Assembly (NCBI GenBank): GCA_048013815.1
Contig: CM106585.1
Location: 20,336,001 to 20,400,000, forward strand
From: Setoptus koraiensis
Taxonomy: Eukaryota > Arthropoda
Length of the DNA: 64,000 bases
Direction of reading: 5' to 3'
Part shown: positions 44,176 through 56,896 of the stretch, piece by piece
How the letters are laid out: the number at the start of each line of letters is the position of its first letter
Position numbering within the stretch: the first letter of the stretch is position 1
Notes under the pieces: generated by a model
What the model was told of the DNA's origin: nothing
Database searches by the model: none
What the model saw: only the letters and a program-made list of their open reading frames with translations
Made by a program: the position numbers and the translations under genes

Positions 44176-45742
44176 TTAAACATTCTGCATTGATGGACAT
44201 TCCTGATTGCATTGCGGCCATGTACAAGAATCCACAAGCCACATATTTTGTTTGTTGTTGTTGTTACCTGGATGGGTGATTTCATCATTTGATAAATTAG
44301 TCCTCCTGTCAGGTGATGAAGATTTTCTCCTTTTGTATGATCTTATATCTGGGTTTTGCTGCTGGGTTGCTGTTCTAGTATGCCTCAGATTATGTTGATT
44401 CATTTCATTTCTGTTCATTAGATGATCTAGTGACAAGTCTGGCTGGGTAGATTTTACATTGTTATTCAATAACACTGCATTGAGATTAGCTGCATTATTG
44501 TTAGTATAATTGGCATTGTTATTATTACTATTATTTATATTATTGTGATGCAGTTTATTTCTAGAGTTCTTGGGCTTTCTCTTTTTCCCTTTATTTCCAC
44601 GTTTTCTGTTATGTTGCGACTGGGCCATCGCTTGATTGTAGGGGTGGAGTCTAGCTTGGCCAGATTCTGATTGCATCGTTGTGGTTAACCTGTTGTTGTT
44701 AGTGATAAGGAAGGAGTTCGCGGAGTTACTAGAGTCGGATTGTTGGTACTGATTTCCAGATATTCCGCCTGGAACAATAGAAGTGGTAGCTGGTGTTTGG
44801 TTGTGATTTAATGTGGAATGATACAATTGATTTTGATTGTGATTTATAGGTAATGATAGTCGATATGCTGATGGTCTGAGATCTGAAAGATTGATTAATT
44901 GATTGTTTGTTGTTGATGTTGCTGATGTTTGATGATCACGTTCATTGGAGTTGACGAATGTTCTTGGTTTAATCCTTTGTGACTCCCAGTAGTCAAGGGC
45001 CTGAGAGAGGGACACCTCGTTGACCTTAATGCGAAACCAATCGCTTTTGGTCAGTATGGTGTGAGAAAAGCACGATGGCGCGAATACCGCTCTATGGGAT
45101 GAAAAGCGGGCGAAAACAGGGGAACGAAGAAAGAGTTTATTAGCAATTAGTGTTTGGTGTCACATCTGACCAGATCGCTAAACCATTTAGGTGGGTAGTA
45201 TTCGGTGACATAATACAATAATGTGTTACAAGAAGCAAAAAACTTACGGTACGTTCTCCAATGTTGCCCTCAATTGGGCTGACATTTTGTGTACATAGTT
45301 CCATTGCGAGGCTGTTTCTGGTCTACCCACATTGTCTACCATTAATTGGGCCTGATCGAACAGCCATTGTACAACAAATAGGGGAGTTTTTAGAGTTTCA
45401 AAGGCCCTGTAGCCGAAATAACATCTCCACGATTCATTTGAGTATTGTTCTTTGCATGCTTTTGGTACACGACCATTCCACATTCTATGAGCAATAAGCA
45501 TGCGATAGAGGAACGATGGAACCGGTAGAATCGAACAGGGGACGACATATGAAATGTATAGCAGTATATTTGATAATAACCAATATCGGCAGCAACAAGA
45601 CAAATAGAGAGATAAGAGGAAGTAGATATGTTTGATTATCAGTATATATTGTCACTATTGTTTACTGTGTTTAAATTTAGGCTTAGTAGTGTTTATCTGT
45701 TTGTTTATCTCTCTATGTGTGTCTCTAGGTGTCTAAGTGTGC

Positions 45743-45776
<34 letters not shown>

Positions 45777-48700
45777 GTGCACACATGACACCGGTGCACC
45801 GATATAGGCATAGCTAGATAAATAGAAGCATGCACAACTTGTGGATCCCTCTGGCTATCTCGCTGGAGCTAGTTTATTCTCGGTGGTGTTGATCGGACAC
45901 AACAGAGAAGAGAATACTGCCATCATAGGTAGATAGGTGAGTGTGCGTACGTATATATATATACGGCATATATGTATATATGAGACTCATGAAACTAATT
46001 CTGTTTCTCTCCAATTCTCTGGTTGTATATACTTGTTGGCCGTATAGGACGCTGGCGTGTGTGTGTGTGTGTGTGTAGGTGAATAATCATCATCGTTGCT
46101 AGGTGACGATGAGATAAAACGACTCGGAGAGCGGCATCTTCTTTGTTGAGGTCAATCAGCAGCAGCAGCAGCGTCATCATAATAGCCGACAATCAAATAG
46201 CACCAACAAACAAACTATTAAGAATCACTATTAGTAGTTAGTAGCAGTAGTTGCTGCTTCGGCAGTCGTGGCTGCGTCCAACTAGTAAAACGCCCAGAGT
46301 TTCGTCAAAGTGGAGGGCGCCAACACTACATACATCACTTGTTTTCTGCATCACATCCAATTGACTACTACTTGCAACTTCTCTTTTTCCCTCCGTCCCT
46401 CGCTCCCTCTCTCGCGCTCTCTCGCTCCATGTCAGATCCTATAAATATATTAGCTTTATTTAGATGAGCTCTTTTACTACGTCTCGGGCTGGGCTCTCGC
46501 TCTGTCGCCATTGGCCGGCGTTGACGTTACTCTCTCGCTCAGCTGCTCTCATTTTACCTTGTCCGCATGTCTACTGCTAGACACTGCTAGACACTGCGAG
46601 ATGCTGCTAGATACCGCGAGACGCTAGCGGGCTCGTATAGTGTCGGTAGTATAGAGAAGGATCCTCGCGTTCTCTTCGCGCCGCAACCGTCGAACGTCGA
46701 ACGCCGAACGTTCGCAGCGGCCGACAACGAACCTCGGCTAAGCCATGCTCAAACGTGCGCTTGTGTGTGTTTGTTGTTGAAAATATATCAGGGTAGTTTT
46801 ATCCCTACTCTAATTTACCATAACTAATATTTACTACAACACTACTGGCCTGTTGATGATGTCGGCATCTCTTTTTGGTTGCGCACCAAACAGACGTTCC
46901 GTCACCACCAGCGTGATTCGTCGCGCGCGGCTTCATCGAATTAGTTGTTGATGTTGTTCGGCGGCTCAACATCAAAGGAGTTGTCATTATTAGAGGACTA
47001 TTACTAATGTAATTGTTGTTGTTGTTGTTGTTGCCGCTGTCGTTGTTGTTGTTGTTGTTCCTCATTTATTTGTTGGTGCTGGTGCCGCTACCGCCGCAAC
47101 AGCACCACCGACGGTCCGGCGGCGGCGACCAGCAGTAGTGATAATTGTTATTCTATAGTTTGTTATAACAATATCTCAATCGTCCCTCGGAGATTGGGAG
47201 AGAGAGAGTCCGGGGGTCGCTCTGGTTGCCCGCGATACAGGCCACATAGACATAGAGATATAGAGATGTATGTTGGGTGCATATAGAGACACTGACAAGC
47301 GGCGCCCCGCCGTCCAGCTAGGTCTTACTGAATCACAAATGGCCGGATTATCTGTCGTTGGAATCTCTTTCGCTTCGAAACCAACGCTCGGCCGCCGTAA
47401 ACAACCGATTGGGCCACTGTGCGGGGCTGCCCAACCAGTGAGCTCGGCAGACAGCCAGAGATGCCGACAGACTGCTAATGAATAATCGCTCAATCACTCA
47501 ACTGACTGATCATCGGCGGCTAATGTCTTATGTGTGTGTGTGCATGATTCGTACGCGAACTCAATGGCCGCCAACTAGAGGCGGCCGCCTGAATCGAAAC
47601 GTTTATCGTTTGCTGCCGCTTGATATGCCGATGTTGCCATAAATTTGCTCAGCCGCGATGGCGCTCTCAACGATGCTAAATGATGATCGAGATAAGCTAA
47701 CTATGATTATTGGAATTATGTATTACTCACCTCATGGCCAGTTTTATAGACTGGACTGGAGCGCAAGCGTGCGGCTCATCACACGCTTGCTCGTCGTCGT
47801 TGTTGTTGTTGTTGTAGTTGTTGTTGCTGTTGTTGTTGCTGGTGTTGCTGTTGTTGTTGCTGTTGTTGCTGGTGTTGCTGGTGTTGTTGTTGTCTTGATG
47901 ACTATTGCCGCCATAACCGGCGTTGCCGGCGACTTCTAAGGGGGTGTTGCTGTTGTGCTGCTGTTGCTGCTCTAACAAATCAAAAGGCTCGTTATCGAGG
48001 AACCAGCCAGAATCGGCCAAGCCCCGCACTTCTGGCAGCAGCATTGCCGATTTGTTGTTGTTTGTTGCCTCATCAGTGCCGCCGCCGTGGTTGTTGCCGC
48101 CACGGCCACGGCCGCCGCCGCCGCCGCCACTATTATCTGTTGTTGTGCCATTATCGTTGGCCATTATTTGCTGTGTGCTGTTGTCATTATTACCTGGTTG
48201 TTGCAGTTGCAGTTGCAGTTGCAGTTGTTGTTGTTGTTGTTGTTGCCGCTGCAGCTTGTTGTGGTGCTCCAAGACGGAAGCGTGTATCATGTCGGCTATT
48301 CTGTCTAGATTCACTATGACTCCGGCCGCTCCGGCCGAGCTGCCCGCCAGCAGCACGAAGCGGGCTTGCTTGAGGCCGTTGTCTCTCATTAGCAGGCTAT
48401 TAATGACTTCGTCTAGGATGCGCGATCCCATGAATGACAATTGAGCCGGCGATGAGGCAACAGAGTCACCGCTCCAGGAATCGCTGGAACAGTAGGGCAC
48501 AAATACGTGGTTTGCGTCCCACCAGTGCGGATTGTCGGCCGGATTGGAGGACAGAATGCCCTCGCCTGAGTGTTGTCAGTGGGATGGATGGTTGGTTGGT
48601 TGGACAAATCGTTTGTGAGTGGGTTCGGGCCGCGATTGAATTGTTGCCGTAAACATACAGTTGACACATGATTCAAAGATGGATTAGTGATCGGATCGGG

Positions 48701-49215
48701 GCACGCGGGCGGCGCCGAGAGAAAGGCTCTATCAGCCCGATAGTATCAGCACGATAGTATCAGCCCGATAGTATCAGCCTGATGGTATCAGGGCCATATC
48801 AGTGTGTTTGTTTTTGTGTTGTTGTGTCTGTGTACTCACCGTTCTTCAGTTCTGGCCAATGCTTCGAGGTCATGAAGTGCTTCATTCTGAGCCAGCGCTG
48901 CTGGCAACTCTTCTCGTTGAAACAATGCCAGCCGCCCTCCAGGAATATGAGCCACCGCTGAGAGTTGTAATTCTGTCTAATGTAATAACCGGCATTGGTT
49001 CCGTCGTTGCAGGTGACATTGGGCACGTTGTCCAACATGTGACGTCGCATGTACGAGGCTGTTGCTCGAGTGGTCAGCTCGGAGGCAAAGTGTTCGTTGC
49101 TGCTGTTGCTTGCTGTGGGCGCATAACTGTCCGTGGCCGTTGTTGAGCTTGCGAACCATATACATACCATAAGCACGTACATTATGGCTAATGTACACAG
49201 TAAAACACACTTCAT
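44176..49215 (-). CDS. NOTUM: NOTUM palmitoleoyl-protein carboxylesterase
   Basis: Secreted hydrolase that removes palmitoleate from Wnt and shuts off signalling. Four exons join in phase: 49215-48840, 48565-47731, 45484-45248 and 45091-44176, giving 787 residues (human 496). A signal peptide (CTLAIMYVLMVCIWFASS) starts it. VTCNDGTNAGYY, WLIFLEGGWHCF and EGILSSNP follow. GSSAG holds the nucleophile (about Ser202), VVQWLFDQAQ the acid (about Asp447) and SCFSHTI the His (about 493), so the triad is intact. Two Gln/Asn/Gly-rich inserts of about 75 residues interrupt the hydrolase core (after the nucleophile helix and before ACAPVQS). The last exon has a 200-residue Asn-rich insert before the conserved end VDSCTWPQCNQECPS. 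The gene holds two large introns with repeats. Confidence 0.95.
45485..47730. other. 2.2-kb NOTUM intron with repeats
   Basis: No second gene is supported. It holds TG microsatellites (45745-45775, 46057-46078), TA-rich runs near 45955-45985, an 11-bp-like repeat of ACTGCTAGAC type at about 46571-46625 and GTCGAACGTCGAACG repeats near 46690. The part from about 46480 to 47650 is GC-richer than its surroundings, and could hold regulatory sequence. Confidence 0.5.
48730..48803. repeat. 14-bp tandem repeat in NOTUM intron 1
   Basis: About five units of TATCAGCCCGATAG with small changes, between exons 1 and 2 of NOTUM. Confidence 0.85.
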
Positions 49216-50933
49216 CTTGTGTGGGGCCAGTTGATTAGTGATTGGCGTTGTCGAGGATGCTGGCGTTGTAATTTTCCAACCGCTTCAACTGATGACAATG
49301 ACGATATTGTTGCTGTTGCCGCTGTTTGCATATGTTGGTGGCATCAATTGAAACGCTGACGGTGATGCAAATGTGTGTGTGATGTATATGTTATGTTGTT
49401 CTCGAAGAAACGAATTGCTGACCTGTTCTCGACATACACAATGTCACTAATAATGTGTGATTTACACTTGACAATTTTTATCTGTCTCAGTGCTGATGAT
49501 ATTGCTGTTTATTCGCTATTATTCGCACAAACTTACTTGTGTTAACTCTTGCCAACGGACGAATAACAAATAGTCGTATCATGACCGTCGTACAACATTG
49601 ATCGCGTCGAATATCGAACACCAACTGGCCGACACCATCGGTTCGAATTGAATTGAATTGAATCGAATAACGACGCACCGAAACGCCGCGAAACATTTAA
49701 TTCCATTCCACTACTACAATAATCGAGCTTCGCCTTGTGCGCGCGCACTTCTTTATTAATTTAGATCGTTCAGTGCGCACTGCGCATACGTGCACAACTT
49801 TCAGGGTTGTTGCTGCGAGTGTGCCAAGTTCTTTCATTGCCCCGGCACCTGGGAACCGGTACGGGTAACGTGTGCGTGTGCGTGTGTGTGTATTTGTACA
49901 TGTCGGTGCGCATTTGTTTGTTTGTTTGCGCCTCTTCGACCAATCTTCATGATATGCACATATACATTATATCCCGTTGCAAGTTTCCCATTACAAACGT
50001 TCCAAATATCCTATGAAATAATACAAAATTCACGCAATCAACTTGGCTTTTGTGGTCGATCTTCTCTCCTCTGTCCACTATCGATCCAGAAGCCAGGAAA
50101 TGACACTTTACATTGTATATTTTGTGAATGCTGTGCTCGAGTCCGGTAATCAAATTGACGATCGCTCTTGGACATTGTGCTGAGGCTACAATCGATGCTA
50201 TACAGCCTCATTGGTGCATGACACAAATGGAACCATTAAGTAGACGAAAATAAACTTGAACTGAATCGTTGATGGTAAGTGGTCATAGTGCAACCATAAA
50301 TTCAACAACTTGAAACATATGTGCCATAGCGTACCAATAATGTGACATGCTAATGGGCCACACATGTCTGAAACTTGTTAAACATATTCCTCAACTCCCA
50401 CTATTTTGCCACTACAACTAGCTGCAAAAACGTCACCTTCTGAAATGTCAGTCAGACAACTAAGCTTAGGTTGATAATGATAAAAATGATAATTCATTAT
50501 CACAGATTATTCTTGTTGAACTATACCACTGACACTTGTCAATGTAGCAGGCTAACTGTTCAACTCGATCGACATGCTAGATTGAAGTTGTTGTTAACTA
50601 TTTTTGCAACATTCAGACTCACAAATATTTAGTTGTAAGACTGTAAACTAGTTTACATGATTCAATGATTAGATGATGACAAGTGTTTGGATGATGTAAA
50701 AAGCCAAGGAAAAAGGTTAACAAGTTCTCACTCCAATGATTAACAATGTTCAACTGTCAGTCTTGCCGACAGATAGCTCTGAACAGCCGTCATGATGTGG
50801 CATTCAAAATAACAGTACCTGCATGATGTAAGATCTTCAAGATATACATTTGTGATATAACAATCAAATATTAAAGATTCTATCTCTTGGGGTTATTTAA
50901 ATTGTGGGAAGAAGCCAATTTAAACATGCATTT
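49216..50933. other. divergent spacer NOTUM / orphan membrane gene
   Basis: About 1.7 kb with the promoters of both genes. It contains TG-rich sequence near 49870-49895 and TTG runs near 49305. No gene, RNA or transposon is recognised. Confidence 0.5.
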
Positions 50934-53462
50934 ATGCGAATATTAGCATCTTGGTCAACAATAATCTGTGTTTGTGAGTGGAAAAATTCTAAAATCTCGC
51001 CTTGGAATGGTAATAAATTATTTAATCTGATTTGTTGTGAGTCTCGTGTCTCGTATCAACAAAAATCAAATCATCACCTGCCATTCAGAATAGATTGGCC
51101 GTTAAGAATGCTTCAAAATCATCGACAATTTGTGTCGACAACAACTCATCCATCTAGTCAAACTGTGAGTGTTCGCGATATAAATTATGACGATTGTCTG
51201 GAACTAAAGCAAACAGAAGAACTATCAAATAATCCAGTTACCCAGGTCATACTGACTTTGATTAATAATAGCAAACTCTTTGATGTGAGTATCATCGGTG
51301 TGTCGTCCCAGGTGGGAATGTGTTCACGAAGATCCGGAAGATCTGTGAAAAAACTGCGTTGCAAAACTACAAGTTACAAAAACATTCAGAAGAAAAATTC
51401 ATCAACGCCAATCATCCATTCAAGTGCATCTGTTTCTAGCAGAAATTCAGTGGAACTAAGAAGAGATACAGTGGTCAACAATGTTATTATTGAATCTGTC
51501 GATTTTATGTGTAAATCAGACTTGTTGCATCTAAAACTGGATATAGAAACTAACAAGCAATATAGTCATCTAGCTAGACAACAGTACCTTGTTGTAAATA
51601 CTATTTGCACCGCTGAAGATCCATACGATCAACAATATTCTGAACTCGAGCATAAAGCATGTTTCATAATAAGTGTCGATCCTTATCGTTATAGCGCTAA
51701 ATCGTCACTTGTTCCGATTGCACTCGATCGAATATCAACTATCGGTACCATTTCAAAGATTGCTCAGGATAACGTTACGTCATATATCTCGGAGGCCGGA
51801 GGTAGTGTAGCTGATAAATCAGGATCTAAATCAACTATTCACTCCAAGAGAATCAAATCAATCAATATAGGATTTATAAAACACCAAAAAGCAGGCGCAA
51901 TTGATTCTGCTGATTTGACCAGCAGTGAGACAAAAAGTATACCAGTAACTTTCAAGCTAACAAATGAAGGCAGCTCAATGATGGCAAACGATAATTTCCA
52001 AGATAATTTGCACAATTTGAGAATGAGATCATTGCATCCTCACCAATTAGCAGAGGATCTCTACACAAATACTATCAGATCGAACAGTCTGGCAATCATA
52101 GCGGCCTCGTGTTCGTTTGTCGTCATAATCTACATCTTATGTTTGGTGGTTCTGATAAAATCTCGCAACTACAATGCTCAAGCAAGACGATCTCAACTTT
52201 TTTCTGCAAATAGACCAATTGGAGGAAATAGAATAATTTCTGAACCTTTTGATCTAATAATGCCAACTAGCACTGAGGATAGACTGAATCGCCTGCTGGA
52301 AAAGAATTCACCACAAACGCATCCGGCAACAAGCTACAGTTTATCTACATTGGCTGTACAGAACCAAAGTGATGTGAATAAAAAATTGACGCCGAAGAGA
52401 TATGACGAAGATCTATCGTCATATTGTGATAGCTCAATGAAATCTATAGGATCGAAGATTGATAGTAAAACAGCTTTTAACGAAGGGGGACATTCAGAAA
52501 AGTTTAGCGAGGCCATGATATGCCAATCGAGTTTCAAGTTGGGAACTAAAGTTTTGAACAAAGTTGTTATACCGAGGGAATTTTTCGAATTTGATGCCCT
52601 TGTTGACCCACCGAAAGTGGCGACAGACACATTGGTCAGCATTAGAGAAGCCATGGGAGGTGCTCATGAAAAATTGAAAATACCTCGATTCAAGCCTGTA
52701 CTTTCGCCGATTAAAGAACACGAGAACGAGGAGAACTTTGATTATAAAAGTATACACTATTCTGGACAATCAAACCAAGCCACAATAAGTGGTCAAGCTG
52801 CTAGAATAAAATTGAAAAATTTGACATGGCTTGGCAGACATCAGCGGCAAAATGGAATAAGGACTTTGGACATACGGAATCCAGCACAGCGATTACAAAC
52901 TTCCAGAGGAAACCTTCAGAACAATTCGTGCGGTATTGACATCAAGAGACGGACAGAAAGATCTCCTAGCTTATACGATCGTACGCATAGTTCGGGTGGC
53001 ACTTACGTCAAATCTTCGGATGCTCCACACTCTCCACAATGTAAATTTAGGAAAAGGGACTATTTCAAATCACAACAGGTATATAACATAGTTGAGAAAC
53101 CAGCTTATGATTACTTTAATATGTATCACGAGCATAAGGTATATTCCATGTCGCATCACAGTCTTCCATATAATTTAAGCAATAGCAGCGTATATGAGTC
53201 CGTCAATTCAGATATTCAAATCAGAGAACATGGCCCTTGCGCATATTACAAAAATGATGGATTGGCACATAGTTTAAATAACAATTCTATGGTCTTGCTA
53301 GGGGAGATGGACGGAAGTACATCAAAGGATAATACAACTCTGAGCGAGTCACAATCTTCAACTCCATCTATTTACTCGTCAGATGACAACTTTCAAGCCG
53401 TAAGACGACTGAATATTTATGATGGTAATTTTGCTGCTTTAGTTCGATTGTTTGAATCATGA
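50934..53462 (+). CDS. orphan single-pass membrane protein, 842 residues
   Basis: I do not recognise the family. From ATG 50934 the N-terminus has only a weak hydrophobic start (ILASWSTIICVC), so the true start may be in an upstream exon. Residues up to about 383 are Ser/Thr-rich with few Cys. A strong membrane segment follows (LAIIAASCSFVVIIYILCLVVLI, about 385-408) with Lys/Arg just after it (KSRNYNAQARR), which suggests an outside N-terminus and inside C-terminus. The cytosolic part is about 430 residues, Ser/Tyr-rich, with segments such as KIPRFKPVLSPIKEHE that look like binding motifs. An adhesion or signalling receptor is plausible but not shown. It converges on the PP2A B55 gene. Confidence 0.7.
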   Translation: MRILASWSTIICVCEWKNSKISPWNGNKLFNLICCESRVSYQQKSNHHLPFRIDWPLRMLQNHRQFVSTTTHPSSQTVSVRDINYDDCLELKQTEELSNNPVTQVILTLINNSKLFDVSIIGVSSQVGMCSRRSGRSVKKLRCKTTSYKNIQKKNSSTPIIHSSASVSSRNSVELRRDTVVNNVIIESVDFMCKSDLLHLKLDIETNKQYSHLARQQYLVVNTICTAEDPYDQQYSELEHKACFIISVDPYRYSAKSSLVPIALDRISTIGTISKIAQDNVTSYISEAGGSVADKSGSKSTIHSKRIKSINIGFIKHQKAGAIDSADLTSSETKSIPVTFKLTNEGSSMMANDNFQDNLHNLRMRSLHPHQLAEDLYTNTIRSNSLAIIAASCSFVVIIYILCLVVLIKSRNYNAQARRSQLFSANRPIGGNRIISEPFDLIMPTSTEDRLNRLLEKNSPQTHPATSYSLSTLAVQNQSDVNKKLTPKRYDEDLSSYCDSSMKSIGSKIDSKTAFNEGGHSEKFSEAMICQSSFKLGTKVLNKVVIPREFFEFDALVDPPKVATDTLVSIREAMGGAHEKLKIPRFKPVLSPIKEHENEENFDYKSIHYSGQSNQATISGQAARIKLKNLTWLGRHQRQNGIRTLDIRNPAQRLQTSRGNLQNNSCGIDIKRRTERSPSLYDRTHSSGGTYVKSSDAPHSPQCKFRKRDYFKSQQVYNIVEKPAYDYFNMYHEHKVYSMSHHSLPYNLSNSSVYESVNSDIQIREHGPCAYYKNDGLAHSLNNNSMVLLGEMDGSTSKDNTTLSESQSSTPSIYSSDDNFQAVRRLNIYDGNFAALVRLFES

Positions 53463-53662
53463 GGTTAGACATGAGATACAAAATTAACGTTGAATGAGAG
53501 ATCAGTTTTCTTCTTTTAATTCTTCAAATGTTTGAACAATTCAATCGCCTGGTTCCTTTTTTTCAAATATTACGACGAGTCATAAAATTGATCATTAGTG
53601 TGTTCTTGTTTAAATATTGGGGCTAATCCGAAACTTGTTACTAGTTCAAAGTTATTATTTGA

Positions 53663-55807
53663 TTAAGGCTGTTTGTCCTGAAACAAAAACAGATTGTTTG
53701 TGGCAGCTATAGCGATGATATTCTCTTTCGGATGCCATGCAGAATAGAGGATCTTTCTATTGAAGTCCAGACTGTCAACGCTTATCTCATCTCTTTTTTT
53801 CTTGTTTGAGGGGCACACCTAGGATTGATGAAGATAGATGAAAAGAGTCAGAATGATTTGCGAGGAAATGAATAGTGCCTCTAGCAAATATAATGGGTGC
53901 AGAAAGACTTACTTTTCTAGGTTTAAGAATTTTAGATCTAGCAACATCTTTTGATGCTTCCAGCATCACTTCCCTTCTATTGTGGCGATCACATATCTTG
54001 AAAAAATTGTTGTACGAGCCCGTCAGAATATAACTATCATAAAGAAAGATGTATTTGGTTAATATAATTGTTATTAATTAATTCCAGTTAAATTTTTGGA
54101 GTTGGCAGCATTATGAAAAAAGCTGATGCAAACATCTTGAAGACTTACCGATCAGAGCCGTCGAAACAACACTCGAATTTGTCGAAAATATATTCATTCT
54201 CGTATAAGCTACAAAGTTTAGATCGCAGGAATTCGTGTACTTGATAACATTCAACAGGCCTGGCACTCATATTGATATCCCAGACTTTAACAGAAACATA
54301 GTCTCTGGAGATTAGATAACGTCCATTGTTGCTGAATTTAATTCCGGAAATACTGGATATAATTTCGCTAAAAAAACTTCTAATAAATGGATCTTCTGGC
54401 TCTTCAAAAACTGCTTGTGTTAGGTTTGGGGGAGATGGGTAAATTATTAGGAAAATGTATTGAGTGCAAACTAGAGAGCAACCTTGAGAGAGCCTTGTTA
54501 ACCTTAAGAAAACTTACTCTCAGCATGCCTGTCGCACAAAGCCGCCGCCCTCATGTCACACAACCTTATGATACCCCGGCTGCTACTGTAAACAAAGACA
54601 TTACAATGGTGTGGATGAAATTCGGCTGCCGTTATCACTTCAACTAATTCTTCCATATTGACAGGTTTTATATCCACAATGTCTGTGATTAAATGGATTT
54701 TAGTAGCATGATAGTAAGGTAGAAAATTGGTATTAGTATTGACATATATGGGTGCCTTTTTCAGAGCGTAGAAGTGAGCTGTCAAGGCCATGTTGCCAAG
54801 CGTAATGCATTTTATTTCTATAATTTTCACTAGACTATAGAGAATAACTATAGTGTGCGAAACGCATCTGTGCCTAGCTCTAAATTAATCATTGTGCCCA
54901 GGTCTAAATTAATGATTGTTCTCAGCTCGGCTAAATTAATGATTGCGCCAAGTGGATGGTACTTTCGTCGACCTCGACACAATCCATCTGATTTGTTGTG
55001 CTAGATTTCATTTGATCACCAATTCATGAAAAATATGTGCCAGCGAGCAGCACAGCGTGCTTGACATAGCTATACGCTCTTCACGAAACACCCTATGAAT
55101 ATACACTAACAACCCTTTATGATAGAATTCAAAGGGATAGAACCTATGAGAGGTCGTTAATTGAAATAGAAAAAGTACTTACTAAAACTTTCATCAGTCA
55201 CTTCTTGATGCCATAGGTTGATTCTCAAATCATCGGCGGATAAATAGGTTTCTTGATCACTATTGACTGAGATTGAGTTGATGTGATAGGTGTGAGCATT
55301 AGCAAATATTCGTCTAGGACTAGCTTCTACCGTTAAATCAGTCGGTACAACTGTGGGTACTTTCAATTCAGTGATGGGGCTTTTAACAAATTGACCATAA
55401 TCGTCTTTGAGATTAAAACCATCAATTCTTTTATCACGTTCTGAAACTTTCCAAAGTTTGATCGTTTTATCATTTGTTGTTAATAGAAAATGGGCTGGAT
55501 TTTTCCTTTTTAACCACCTAATCTTATTTATTTTCTCCTCTATTTCAAGACTTTTTAAATAGTCAAATTCTGGTTCATGACTTTGAAATGTTGAATACAC
55601 ATTGTATTCGCATCTGGGACCAGATGTAGCAGTAGGCTGTTTAGAATCTTGATCACGTTGGAAAATAACAACTCTCCCACCTTTGTCTCCTGTAGCTAAT
55701 AAGTCTCCATCGTGGTTAAATTCAACACATGATATAATATCAGAATCAGTGGCGTCGTCGTCTAAGCTACCTTTAACTTGTGAGAAACTAATCTGAAGGG
55801 ATTCCAT
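53663..55807 (-). CDS. PPP2R2: PP2A regulatory subunit B55 (twins / PPP2R2)
   Basis: A seven-blade WD40 subunit that directs protein phosphatase 2A to its substrates. Five exons in agreed phases: 55807-55183, 54682-54518, 54410-54149, 54033-53913 and 53818-53663, total 442 residues (human about 447). Markers in order: [50 protein letters not shown] block, [141 protein letters not shown] and [16 protein letters not shown] at the end. All blades appear present. It is one of the most conserved proteins in the window. Confidence 0.97.
54868..54952. repeat. three-copy short repeat in B55 intron 1
   Basis: Three spaced copies of CTAAATTAATNATTGT, about 30-34 bp apart, in the first intron of the B55 gene (54683-55182). 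The rest of this 500-bp intron shows nothing else. Confidence 0.7.
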
Positions 55808-56896
55808 ATTAACTTTTAATAATAATAATAATAACAGTAATTTTATATATAAATATATGTATCATATATTTATATATTTAAACGCATCTATATATAGATA
55901 TATAATAATGTGTTTATAAATTAATTGTAATAGAGCAGTGTAACGTTCATTTATATATATATGTATACACACATATATATAAGTATGTATATAGATATAA
56001 TTGGTGCCACTATTTATTAGCTACATTCAAGGATTTATTCTGTGCGTTAACTCTTCGTGTAACTGACTTGCTGCTGCTTCAAGTGTTTTAGACAATGCCT
56101 GTACTCTTGCGCTCTGCTGTTCTATCCCGTGTTCCCGTGTCTGTCTATCTCTACTTGGCTGTCTGATTGTGTGTGTCTGTGTGCTCGTTCTTTTTTTCTT
56201 TCCCTCTTTTTCCGACTCTCGCGCACTCTGTTTATTTCATCTCGTTAGCTGTTGCTTGCTGCGGCGGCCGCTGTATTGCTGCAAACACACACACACACAC
56301 ACTCACTCTCATATCGCCAAAACGCACACACACACGTACTCGCTTACTGGGCCGCTTATAAGCTTTATAGGCTTTAAAGCGCGCTCATGGAACATGTACA
56401 ATCTAATAAATGAGAAATACATGTATTAAACCAGCTACTATACTGGGGAAAGAACTACTGTAAACTTCCTCATGCGAATGCGCACAAAAATAGCGCCAAG
56501 TATGAAAATGCAAACTTTTTTTTCCACATGGTCCATGTCACGGAATCACCATGAACAAAACAAAATGTGACAGCATGCGTTTGCCAAATGGCAAACACGA
56601 CTTATGGTACAGGGGGTGTACGTGCGATACGAGCGCCTCTGGCAGATCTTTTGTGAAACGTTGTCAGTACATTGGAAAAAGCGCCCTCAGTTTTGGCGTA
56701 ATATGTTGCATGCTACAAATAGTACAAAGGACATGCGGTGCATTTTCATCATTATCTCTGCCCTGTAGTAACACGTTCCCTACGTTCAGACCTTCGTTAC
56801 AATTCACATCCATTTGATCTTCAATCGATCGTAATTATCGAATCGAAACCATCCAACCTTATTATTATTCTTTCTATATACGATCCCCCAGTCACA
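55808..56896. other. divergent spacer B55 / C1QBP
   Basis: TA-rich dinucleotide stretch at about 55840-56000, then CA tracts at 56285-56302 and 56325-56336. It should contain both promoters. No gene is seen. Confidence 0.55.

Noticed and set aside
47658-48444. Val- and Cys-rich plus-strand frames
   Set aside because: Antisense to the Asn/Gln/Gly-rich NOTUM exon.
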